This document shows positions 46,086 to 54,610 of a DNA stretch of 64,000 bases, one piece after another (the stretch's first letter is position 1; each line of letters begins with the position of its first letter). The notes beneath the pieces were generated by a model, which worked only from the letters and a program-made list of their open reading frames with translations, had not been told where the DNA came from and searched no databases. The stretch comes from Roseivirga sp. BDSF3-8. Lineage in GTDB: Bacteria > Bacteroidota > Bacteroidia > Cytophagales > Cyclobacteriaceae. The stretch is taken from the NCBI RefSeq assembly GCF_041449215.1, contig NZ_JBGNFV010000001.1:5349001-5413000 (forward strand), read 5' to 3'. The translations under genes were made by a program, and so were the position numbers.

Positions 46086-49000
46086 ATGTCAGATAATCAG
46101 AAGCTCACCTCGATCAAGACGATCACGACAGACCCCGGCCAACGCTATACGGGGGTTTGGGAGCATGTACAACGGGGGCTTGTATACCCCAGTCCTCACG
46201 CCGTATATGCCAGTTACTGGCTTAAGAGTGATCAGTCTCTCACGCGTAATGAACTGCGTGACCTGAAGGTAGCCATCCGGACGAAAATACATTGTTCACC
46301 CGAACTGCACCATAAGCACACATCGGCCTCACTGGGGGTGGGAATTGCCCGCTGGAAGCAGATCTGGGAAGATAGCCATATGCCTCTGCCCAAAGGGCTG
46401 GCCTTTCGCTACCCGGAAGAGGGGAATGAAAACCGTAGTAAGGTAATCGCCAAGTCCTGCGGTACCTTTCTGGATGAAGGTGCAGATCTGTGGTTTCACA
46501 TCAAATCGGACGAGATGGAGGCCTGCGAAATTCTGCATGACTTCATTACGGACTATCTGAAAAATATAACCGGCCATACGGACGCTCAGGCAGCGAGTAG
46601 TAAAAGTACGCAACCTGACGGCAAGGGAGGCAAGGTACTGGGGCGCCGCTTTAGCGAAAACCTGAACAACCCTACCGATCCTATTTCTATTGCCAAGCAC
46701 TGCATAGTGGGCCCTGAAGACATAGACCACCTGGGTGGCTCGTACGTAATGGCCCAGCGTTTTATGATCAACTGGGACCAGCTTCACAGCATGAGCGAAA
46801 CGCAGATAGAGGACATCATAGGCCGCAAAACGGACGATAGCTTTATACCAGACCGGGACACACGCAGTCACATAAAGGCCGCCCGTCAGCAGGATGATCA
46901 TGGTAACACCACGCCGGTACTGCGCCTGGGCCTGCCCTTCGGCATGTCAGACGTGGCCCACTGCCCTTACATGCTGGCGAAAGGCTCCACTATTTCCGAT
47001 GAGGCAGGTATCTATTGGGCAGGTTTTGCCAAGAGCTTTCGTGTGCTGGAGACGATCATGAGCCAGCAGATAGGCAGCCGCGGGCAATACATGCACGATC
47101 GCCTGTTTGACAATGTGAAATCTAACTACGGTGGATTTTTCTATATACCAAGCATACAGGACCTTGGCCTGGATGAGGTGGCCCATGTGGAAAGTAAATG
47201 GGAAAATAAGGCAGAAAGGCTCTGGGAGGGCAAGAACTTCCCGGGCATGGACTGGGGCAGGCTGGACAGGCATTTTGATCAGAGTTCGCCTAACGGGCGC
47301 ATGCACTACAACCACAAGGAGTACATGTACTCGATGGCTACGCTGACTGCGAAGGAAAGGAAAGAGCAGCAAGCTCCTACCGACCGCATTCTGAGCCTGC
47401 TGGAAAACAGCTTTATGCGCTGGCAGGACAACTGGTACATAGACCGCAAGCAGATGGAGCTTGGGGAAATAGATGAGTACCTGGCCCAATTTAAGAAGGA
47501 GTACCCGGAGGAGAGGGCCCCGGAGCAACTGGTGGACCTCGAGGCTGCTCAGCAGCAGTATTCAATCATGCTGAGAAAAGGGTGGTCTGTTCGCCTCTCG
47601 CTGCATGTGATGTCCAGCGACTGGTATGGGTTTCGTGGCAGGCGCATACTAATGCCAGACGGCACGCAAAAGTCCATCTATGAGGTATTTGGCGATGGGG
47701 TGATCGATGAGAACAGCCTGCCGGAGGGATGCAGCATTATAAACGGGGCAGATACTTTCCGCATACAACCGGAGGAGATCATTGTTGGCGGCTTGCCTAA
47801 CCTGAGCCTGGGAGAAGGTCGCTACGCCATGCGCTACCTGAGCCACGCGGAACGCATGGAAGGTTTCTTTGATAACCTGAGTGAGACCTCGGGTGTGGGC
47901 CACAACATTCCTTCTTTTGAAAAGATTCTGGAAAAGGGCTTTGATGGCCTGCTGGAGGACATAGCTACTCACCGTAAGGCTATGCAGGAGGGCGGCCTGA
48001 CGGATGAGGAGAAGCAAACGAAAGGGGACTTTTACGAAAGCTGCCACCTGGCGATAAAAGGGGTACAGGAATATTGCCTGCGCTATTCAGCGCTGGCGAA
48101 AAAGATGGCGGAGCAGTGTGGCAAGGGTGAAGGCTGGTACCGTAATAACCTGTCGGAAATTGCGGAACGGATGGAATACCTGGCGCACGGAGCGCCCCGA
48201 AACTTTACAGAAGCAGTACAGGCAATCTACACTACGCATAGCTGCCTGCACCTGACCGGCGAGCCTACGGCATTGGGCAGGCTGGACCAGGTGCTGTACC
48301 GCTTTTACCAGCAGGACCTCGAATCAGGCTTACACACCCCGGAGAGCGCACAGGAGGTGCTGGATGCCTTCTGCATCAAGCTGGATGAAAAGGTACAAGC
48401 GAACAGGATCTTCGTGGAAGACCACCAGTACTTTGGCAACCTGGCCATGGGTGGAGCGAGCGGCCCTTACCCGCAGGGGGCGAGTATAAATCAGTGGATA
48501 CAGCAGCTAACCGTAGGGGGCTGTGACCCGGACACGGGCGAGTCGGCTTATAATGAGTTAACCTCCATGTTTATCCGCTGCATACGCCGTATGCCACTCA
48601 ATGCACCTTGCGTGAGCCTGCGGGTACGCAAAGACATCCCTACGGAACTACTGAAGGAGGCTGGTGAAGCCATCCTGAGCGGAGGTGCCCACCCTATCTT
48701 CCTGAATGACGACTTGTTTATAGACGGCCTGCAAAGCAGCGGCAATAACGTGGGAGGCGACTTCACGAATGGCGCCAGCGGCTGGGACAGCCAGGTAACG
48801 CTGCGCAGTGCACGTAACTACGCCTGCGACGGCTGCTACGAACCTCAGTTCCCGGGTGAGAACTGGTTTAGCCTTGGGGGCTTTAGCACCCTGGAGCCGC
48901 TGGAGTGTGCCCTGAATCAGGGTAAGACCTACTCGTCTGCGGGTATGAGCTACTTCTATGGCAAGGTGCAGTCCTTTACCTCTAAGCACTGTGCGCATAT

Positions 49001-50078
49001 AGAAACATTTGAAGAACTGAAGGAGCTTTATTTCAAGCACTTTGACTGGCTTAACCGGAAGGCCTTTAACGGACAGCTCATGGGCTTCGGGGCCAATACG
49101 GCTTATTGCCCCTCTCCCCTGCTTAGCTGCCTGATAGATAACTGCCTGCCTAAGGGTATGGACTACTATAGCGGCGGTGCCAAGTACAATATCTACGGCC
49201 CCTGCTACATCGCGCTCAGTTCGGCTATCAACAGCCTGTACGCCATCAAAAAGATGGTGTTTGACCAGGGAACGGCGGTGACCAGCCTGCCTGAGTTGCT
49301 GAACTGCCTGTGCTGTGACTGGGGCTATGCCATGACAGAACCTTTTGTAAGCACCCTGGCCGGTCCGGCACGAATAGCCGCAGAAGCAGACCGCTACAAG
49401 CGCCTGCGTGAGGTAGCGCTGAGCCTGCCCCGTTATGGCCGCGGTGTGGCAGAAGTGGATGAACTGGGCAACGAGGTGATCGAGCGTATCGCGGATTTGT
49501 CAGTGGCCTGTTTTACGGAACCGCAGGAGCGTCTTGGCGAACGATTTAAAGCCATGGCTTCGCAGTACGGCACGGAGGAGCATCCATTTGGCCTGCAAAT
49601 ACAGCCGGGTGTGGGTACGTTTGAAAACCACGTGGAAATGGGTGCCTGGAACGGGGCGAGTGCTGACGGCAGAAGACGCGGCACGACGGTGGCCTCTGAC
49701 ATGAGTGCCGCACCAAGTATGGCGGATCTTCCTGTGGACCACCAGGAAGCCGAATTCAGCAAGGCTCTCCGCAGTGCCGGCGGCAGTGGCGCCCGTAAAA
49801 TGACTGAGGGAGCTCCCACGGATTTCAATATCCGCGAGATGTATCCACTGGATGACCTTGTAAGCGTAATGAGGCAGTTTGCAGACGGGGAAGGTTCCAA
49901 TCTGATGACCATCACGGTCGCAGACCCTGTCTCTATGGAAACGGCCATGAGCCAACCGGAACAGTACGACCTGCTGCGGGTACGCACGGGTGGATGGACG
50001 GCTTACTTTACGGCGATGTTCCCGAACATACAGGAACAGCACCGGCGCCGGCCACTGAATACGCCGGCAGAAGACTAA
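46086..50078 (+). CDS. fusion of DyP-type peroxidase and pyruvate-formate-lyase-like glycyl radical enzyme
   Basis: 1330 aa. About residues 1-380 are a DyP-type haem peroxidase: DLWFHIKSDEMEACEIL, GGSYVMAQRFMINWDQLHS, the proximal-His motif RSHIKAAR (His262) and GRKTDDSFIPDRDTR. The usual GxxDG motif is altered: the aligned stretch reads RFSENLNNP, with Glu191 in place of the catalytic Asp. About residues 500-1330 are a glycyl radical enzyme of the PFL family: GHNIPSFEKILEKGFDGL, the active-site Cys917 and Glu919 in CDGCYEP, DYYSGGAKYNIYG, and near the C-terminus LLRVRTGGWTAYF, where RTGGW stands for the canonical RVxGY and Gly1303 would carry the radical. Cys-x-Glu-Pro is typical of dehydratase- and lyase-type members. 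No radical-SAM activase gene is in the window. No signal peptide; cytoplasmic. The reaction is unknown. Confidence 0.85.
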   Translation: MSDNQKLTSIKTITTDPGQRYTGVWEHVQRGLVYPSPHAVYASYWLKSDQSLTRNELRDLKVAIRTKIHCSPELHHKHTSASLGVGIARWKQIWEDSHMPLPKGLAFRYPEEGNENRSKVIAKSCGTFLDEGADLWFHIKSDEMEACEILHDFITDYLKNITGHTDAQAASSKSTQPDGKGGKVLGRRFSENLNNPTDPISIAKHCIVGPEDIDHLGGSYVMAQRFMINWDQLHSMSETQIEDIIGRKTDDSFIPDRDTRSHIKAARQQDDHGNTTPVLRLGLPFGMSDVAHCPYMLAKGSTISDEAGIYWAGFAKSFRVLETIMSQQIGSRGQYMHDRLFDNVKSNYGGFFYIPSIQDLGLDEVAHVESKWENKAERLWEGKNFPGMDWGRLDRHFDQSSPNGRMHYNHKEYMYSMATLTAKERKEQQAPTDRILSLLENSFMRWQDNWYIDRKQMELGEIDEYLAQFKKEYPEERAPEQLVDLEAAQQQYSIMLRKGWSVRLSLHVMSSDWYGFRGRRILMPDGTQKSIYEVFGDGVIDENSLPEGCSIINGADTFRIQPEEIIVGGLPNLSLGEGRYAMRYLSHAERMEGFFDNLSETSGVGHNIPSFEKILEKGFDGLLEDIATHRKAMQEGGLTDEEKQTKGDFYESCHLAIKGVQEYCLRYSALAKKMAEQCGKGEGWYRNNLSEIAERMEYLAHGAPRNFTEAVQAIYTTHSCLHLTGEPTALGRLDQVLYRFYQQDLESGLHTPESAQEVLDAFCIKLDEKVQANRIFVEDHQYFGNLAMGGASGPYPQGASINQWIQQLTVGGCDPDTGESAYNELTSMFIRCIRRMPLNAPCVSLRVRKDIPTELLKEAGEAILSGGAHPIFLNDDLFIDGLQSSGNNVGGDFTNGASGWDSQVTLRSARNYACDGCYEPQFPGENWFSLGGFSTLEPLECALNQGKTYSSAGMSYFYGKVQSFTSKHCAHIETFEELKELYFKHFDWLNRKAFNGQLMGFGANTAYCPSPLLSCLIDNCLPKGMDYYSGGAKYNIYGPCYIALSSAINSLYAIKKMVFDQGTAVTSLPELLNCLCCDWGYAMTEPFVSTLAGPARIAAEADRYKRLREVALSLPRYGRGVAEVDELGNEVIERIADLSVACFTEPQERLGERFKAMASQYGTEEHPFGLQIQPGVGTFENHVEMGAWNGASADGRRRGTTVASDMSAAPSMADLPVDHQEAEFSKALRSAGGSGARKMTEGAPTDFNIREMYPLDDLVSVMRQFADGEGSNLMTITVADPVSMETAMSQPEQYDLLRVRTGGWTAYFTAMFPNIQEQHRRRPLNTPAED

Positions 50079-50084
50079 CAAGTA

Positions 50085-50118
50085 AACAGACTGCCGCTCT
50101 CAAGAGGCAGTCTGTTTT
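50085..50118 (+). terminator. intrinsic terminator after the DyP-glycyl radical enzyme gene
   Basis: 11-bp stem AACAGACTGCC/GGCAGTCTGTT with a 10-nt loop, then TT. It shows that the fusion gene is monocistronic on its 3' side. Confidence 0.8.
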
Positions 50119-50315
50119 GCTTTCAGCGTCTGACGCAGATAGTAAACGCTTTTACTCAGAGGAAGGACAAAAAAGTGGATATGGCATATACTTATTTGTT
50201 ACATTTTTCAGCCCGGGACAATCAAGTGACGGTTCATTTTGAAATTGTGGTACATAACAGACGGTACCTCAGTCAATATGCCACCTGACAAAACCTGCAG
50301 GTATTCCTATTGTAA

Positions 50316-52538
50316 ATGAAAAAATCTATGACCTCACTAAAAACCGGCACGTACCTTCTGCTACTACTGATCATGGGGATGTATGGCAGCGGCTGTACTT
50401 ACTCAGCAGAATCTGCTGAAACCGAAGGCCTGTCACTGTTTGTATCTCCTGATGCTCCCGATAACGGGGACGGCAGCCAGAGCAACCCCTTCAATGATAT
50501 CCAGACAGCACTACATTCCGTACAGCAAATGGATGATGTAAATGCTGATACGGTTACGATTAATCTTCAGGCAGGTACTTATTCTTTGCAGGAGCCTCTA
50601 CGCCTGGCCTCAGAAGTAAATAATAATGGTCAGTTTGTGCTTACTATCAGGGCACTGAACCCTGAAAACACCCTTATCTCCGGAGGAAAAAAGGTAGATT
50701 CGTGGGAGCTTCACGATGCCACACTGAATATATACCGTGCTGACCTTAATGAGCATAACAGCCAAACACGACAGCTTTATGTAAACGGGCAAAGGGCTAC
50801 GCGCGCCAGAACTGCGAAGTACCCGGCCAATTATAAGCCGCAATTTACCTCTTCGGCACATACCAACGGCATACAGTACTACCCTGCGGGTGTGGACCTT
50901 GCGCCGGCAGATTGGCAAAAGCCTGAACGCGTAAACGCAGTAATGCATACGCAGTGGAAAATGATGAGTGTACCCGTGGCCGGTGTCAAAGAGAACAATT
51001 CTTCTGAATACGGCCTACTAACCATGCAGGAACCTGCGTGGACGAATGCGAACCGGTATTATGATAAAGACAGTGAAGCGCCGGGCATATGGAGCTTCTG
51101 GCGTGTGAGCTACTTCGAAAACAGTTATTCCTTCCTGAATGAGCCGGGTGAATGGTATCACGATGAGGAGGCAAACCAACTGTACTACATTCCACGTGAG
51201 GGTGAGCATATGAGCTCTGCCGATGTGCAGATGCCGGTGCTTGAAACGCTGGTGGAAGGACAGGGAACTGCTGACTCCCCATTGAAAAATATTGCATTTG
51301 AAGGCATCACCTTTGCCTATGCTACCTGGATGACTCCGGACACTGACACGGGCTACGTAGCCGATCAAAGCGGAAATTACGTAGTGGGCAGTAATAACCC
51401 GGTAAATACCACGGGGCATGTACAAAATGTAAAGCGTACGGCGGGTAACCTGCAGTTTTCATATACCCATCACCTCACTATCAGCAACTGTACGTTTACT
51501 CATATGGGAGGAGTGGCCCTGGATCTTGGCCTGGGGTGTAAACATAACACCATTGCCAATAATATTTTTAATGACATCAGTTCTGCAGCGATACAGCTTG
51601 GGGGTGCCACGGCTGACTTCCACCATCCGGATAGTGAAGATAAGGTGCTGTCACATAATAGCCTATTGCATAACCGCATCAGCTACACGGCGCAGGAATA
51701 TGTGGATGCGGCGGCTATATTTGCGCCATTTACCTCACATACGGACATCAGCTTCAACAGCATCTCCCATACTAACTGGTCTGGCATAGCCCTGGGCTGG
51801 GGCTGGGGACTGCTCGATGAGTCCGGGTATCCGGGGCTCAATACAGCTACCTGGCACATGTGGGGTACGTTTGACTCCCCCACCCCCAACGACCATAACC
51901 GGATCACTTATAATAAAATAGCATACTTCCTGGAAGACCGCTGGGACGGGGGCATGATCTACACCACCGGCCAGCAGGCGCATAGTGCAGAAGGTGCTTT
52001 GCTGATCAAAGGGAATGTGGGCTTATACAAAAGAAAATCAGGTGGTGGGAATATCATCTACACAGACGGAGGCAGCCGGTATATACAGGTGGAACGTAAT
52101 GTATCCCTCGAGAATCCGATCGGAAAAATAGATATGGGACCCGAGGTGGCTTCTGCAGACAAGCTTAAACCGACATATTATAAACTGACTGATCTGACCA
52201 AACTGAATATACCCTATGGCGGAGCGTGCGGGGGTTGCAGGACGTACGGTGATATTACGTGGAAAGACAATTACTGGAACGCCTCATTCATTCCCCTGGA
52301 GGAGGCTCTATGGGATGATCTTGAAAACATATATAACTGGCTAAAGGACAGACCTGACAGCCTGGATATGTATGCAAAAAGCGGTTTTTTTAATGTATGC
52401 CCTTTTACAGACCCTGTCACAAATACCACGTATCCTACTGACACTACGTTTATCAATAATCATCATATTATGAGTATAAAAGATGTACCTGCGTCACTAT
52501 TAGATTCTGCAGGTGTATGGCAGGAGGAAAGAATATGA
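50316..52538 (+). CDS. right-handed parallel beta-helix lipoprotein (GH141-like)
   Basis: 740 aa. Signal peptide with lipobox YGSGC (Cys27). It starts the mature fold with LSLFVSPDAPDNGDGSQSNP, FNDIQTALHSV and INLQAGTYSLQEPLRLAS, followed by a helix of imperfect repeats (HNTIANNIFNDISSAAIQLG, FNSISHTNWSGIALGWGWG, RITYNKIAYFLEDRWDGGM). This arrangement resembles GH141 and related beta-helix glycoside hydrolases or polysaccharide lyases. The catalytic residues cannot be read with confidence. It is probably displayed on the cell surface and acts on a plant or algal polysaccharide. Confidence 0.7.
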   Translation: MKKSMTSLKTGTYLLLLLIMGMYGSGCTYSAESAETEGLSLFVSPDAPDNGDGSQSNPFNDIQTALHSVQQMDDVNADTVTINLQAGTYSLQEPLRLASEVNNNGQFVLTIRALNPENTLISGGKKVDSWELHDATLNIYRADLNEHNSQTRQLYVNGQRATRARTAKYPANYKPQFTSSAHTNGIQYYPAGVDLAPADWQKPERVNAVMHTQWKMMSVPVAGVKENNSSEYGLLTMQEPAWTNANRYYDKDSEAPGIWSFWRVSYFENSYSFLNEPGEWYHDEEANQLYYIPREGEHMSSADVQMPVLETLVEGQGTADSPLKNIAFEGITFAYATWMTPDTDTGYVADQSGNYVVGSNNPVNTTGHVQNVKRTAGNLQFSYTHHLTISNCTFTHMGGVALDLGLGCKHNTIANNIFNDISSAAIQLGGATADFHHPDSEDKVLSHNSLLHNRISYTAQEYVDAAAIFAPFTSHTDISFNSISHTNWSGIALGWGWGLLDESGYPGLNTATWHMWGTFDSPTPNDHNRITYNKIAYFLEDRWDGGMIYTTGQQAHSAEGALLIKGNVGLYKRKSGGGNIIYTDGGSRYIQVERNVSLENPIGKIDMGPEVASADKLKPTYYKLTDLTKLNIPYGGACGGCRTYGDITWKDNYWNASFIPLEEALWDDLENIYNWLKDRPDSLDMYAKSGFFNVCPFTDPVTNTTYPTDTTFINNHHIMSIKDVPASLLDSAGVWQEERI

Positions 52539-52547
52539 CACGATATG

Positions 52548-52572
52548 AGCAGGGAGTGATACTCCCTGCTTC
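52548..52572 (+). terminator. hairpin after the beta-helix gene
   Basis: 10-bp perfect stem AGCAGGGAGT/ACTCCCTGCT with a 3-nt loop. There is hardly any T-tract, so it may stabilise the mRNA end instead of terminating. Confidence 0.55.
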
Positions 52573-52668
52573 CTATATCTCTATTCAGGGAAAAAGCATT
52601 ATTCCTTTCGCCTAACTGACATATAATACTTCAACTCAATAAATGTTAAAAACGCTTATATTGCCCTC

Positions 52669-54162
52669 ATGAAAACCATCGCCAGGCTATTTGCCCTTAT
52701 TGCCCTTACGGGTCTCTTTGTCACGTGTAAGGTACAGCATCCTTCGCCTAAGCTGGGGCCTATCCGATTCACCGTACTACAGGTAAATGATGTGTACGAG
52801 ATCGCCCCGGTGGAGAAAGGCACGCGGGGAGGCATGGCCCGTCTGATGACGGTAAAACAACAATTACTTGAGGAAGATCCTGACCTGATCACTGTTCTTT
52901 CGGGTGATTTTCTGAGCCCTTCGCTGCTGGGTAGTTTAAAGATGAACGGTGAGCGCATTGCCGGGGCGCAGATGGTAGACCTGATGAATGCCGTGGGCTT
53001 TGACTATGTTACCTTTGGCAATCACGAGTTTGACCTGAACTACAGCGATCTGCAGAAGCGCATAGACGAATCGGAGTTTACCTGGATCAGTACCAATACC
53101 TTCCAGGCGGATGGCACACCTTTTATGCAGCGAGGCAAACCTATGCCCGAAACAGTGCTGCACTCTGTGGTGGAAAAGGGGTATACCCTGAAGGTAGGGT
53201 TCATAGGCCTGTGCCTGGATTTTAATGAAAAGGATTATGTGACGTACGAGGACTTTTACGAGACCACCCGCACCGCACTGGAAGATATGGAGGAAGCAGA
53301 GGTGACCTTTGCCATTACCCATCAGCTACATCACGATGACAGCCTCTACGCCCTGCAGTTCCCGGGTTTTGCGCGTATACTGGGCGGCCATGATCATGAG
53401 AATATGTACATCCCTGTGGGGCCAACGGCCATTACTAAAGCTGACCTGAATGCCCGCACGGCTTATGTGCACCGGGTAACGTATAACCCTGGCACAGGAA
53501 CAGCGAGGGTGGATAGTGAGCTGGTAAACCTGGACACCAGCATAGCACTGGATCCTGAAATCAGCGCCCGGGTGCAGAAGTGGGAAGACCTGGAGGACAG
53601 CCTCATGCGTGCGGAGGGCTATGAACCCGACGAAGTACTTACGGTGCTACCTGACACCCTGGAAGGCCGCGAGGCCATTATCCGCAGCCAGCCTACTAAC
53701 TACGGCACTCAAACTGCGGAGGCGATGCTGGCGCTAAACCCTGAGGCTGATCTGGTAATCGTGAACAGCGGCAGTTTCCGGGCCGATGCCATTTACTATG
53801 ACACGCTCTACATGGTCGATATACTCAGCACCTTCACCTTTGGCGGGGCTGTGGGGACCATGGCAATGAAGGGCAGCGATCTACAGGCGGTACTGGCACA
53901 AGGCCTGACTAATAAGGGAAGCGGCGGCTACCTGCAAACGCTGAACGTTACCGAAAAGGAGGGAGCCTATTACATAAAGAATGAGCCCTTACATACGGAC
54001 AGTACTTATGCAGTGGTAATGCCTGAATTTATTGCCAAAGGTGGCGAGATCAGCCTTCCGATACCTGCAGATGCTCCGTTTACTTACCCCGACATCCTGC
54101 CCGCAGGAATAGATCAGAATGATATCCGGGATATCGTGGCTCATTATTACAGAAATAAATAA
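52669..54162 (+). CDS. 5'-nucleotidase/2',3'-cyclic phosphodiesterase family lipoprotein (UshA-like)
   Basis: 497 aa with lipobox LFVTC (Cys20). The calcineurin-like metallophosphatase domain shows LQVNDVYE (the first motif has Asn before Asp), SGDFLSPS, GNHEFD, HQLHHDD and GGHDHE. The C-terminal 5'-nucleotidase domain has NSGSFRADAIYYDTLYMVDI and NKGSGGYLQ. It removes phosphate from extracellular nucleotides in the periplasm or at the surface. It could work with the S1/P1 nuclease in nucleic acid scavenging. It is followed 3 bp later by a broken small membrane protein gene. Confidence 0.9.
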   Translation: MKTIARLFALIALTGLFVTCKVQHPSPKLGPIRFTVLQVNDVYEIAPVEKGTRGGMARLMTVKQQLLEEDPDLITVLSGDFLSPSLLGSLKMNGERIAGAQMVDLMNAVGFDYVTFGNHEFDLNYSDLQKRIDESEFTWISTNTFQADGTPFMQRGKPMPETVLHSVVEKGYTLKVGFIGLCLDFNEKDYVTYEDFYETTRTALEDMEEAEVTFAITHQLHHDDSLYALQFPGFARILGGHDHENMYIPVGPTAITKADLNARTAYVHRVTYNPGTGTARVDSELVNLDTSIALDPEISARVQKWEDLEDSLMRAEGYEPDEVLTVLPDTLEGREAIIRSQPTNYGTQTAEAMLALNPEADLVIVNSGSFRADAIYYDTLYMVDILSTFTFGGAVGTMAMKGSDLQAVLAQGLTNKGSGGYLQTLNVTEKEGAYYIKNEPLHTDSTYAVVMPEFIAKGGEISLPIPADAPFTYPDILPAGIDQNDIRDIVAHYYRNK

Positions 54163-54165
54163 TGC

Positions 54166-54438
54166 ATGAGCAGAAAGCCTAACCGACTAAGGCTGTTTTA
54201 CAGAGCATCAGGTGTACTGTTTTCACGGGGCATTATGATGGTGGGCACTATATTCAGTGCACTGGGTGATGCCTATTTCTGGCTTTTCCTATCGTCAATG
54301 GTGGCTGGCTATAAGGGACTGTGTATATAGTCAAAAAATGATCGCTACATAGGCCTGGCTATGACCTGCACGGGCTTACTGGTGGCGCTCGGCTTCATTC
54401 TATATGCAGCAGGCCCCCTGATCCTGTTTCTTCTTTGA
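54166..54438 (+). pseudogene. small membrane protein gene interrupted by in-frame TAG
   Basis: Frame from ATG 54166 reads MSRKPNRLRLFYRASGVLFS, continues through a hydrophobic segment to YKGLCI, then TAG at 54328-54330, and goes on in the same frame as SKNDRYIGLAMTCTGLLVAL and GFILYAAGPLILFLL to TGA at 54438. The part after TAG has a full second hydrophobic segment, so the original was a 90-aa two- to three-helix membrane protein. It begins 3 bp after the 5'-nucleotidase gene. Either a nonsense mutation or a real short 54-aa product. Confidence 0.55.
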
Positions 54439-54583
54439 GTTTTTCAGCCTGTTCTTTACCTACCTTTCTGATTCTTCTGCGATGATGGCCGGCACCCCTG
54501 ATCATAATACGACCGGCTTAAAATCCCTGGAAAATTAATTGCATAATAACAGGTATGACCTACATAAATACCTGCTATTTCGT

Positions 54584-54603
54584 AATTTGGTATATACCAA
54601 ATT
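54584..54603. promoter_or_regulatory. perfect 20-bp palindrome in front of the CBM6 gene
   Basis: AATTTGGTATATACCAAATT, perfect with no spacer, ending 7 nt before the ATG at 54611. This is where an operator blocking transcription or a translation-control hairpin would lie. Confidence 0.55.
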
Positions 54604-54610
54604 CAAACCT

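Noticed and set aside
46086-50078. DyP-glycyl radical enzyme fusion as an assembly artefact joining two genes
   Set aside because: The frame is continuous with uniform composition and codon use across the junction and a well-formed linker region; a chimaera would not be expected to keep the frame so cleanly, although related genomes should be checked.
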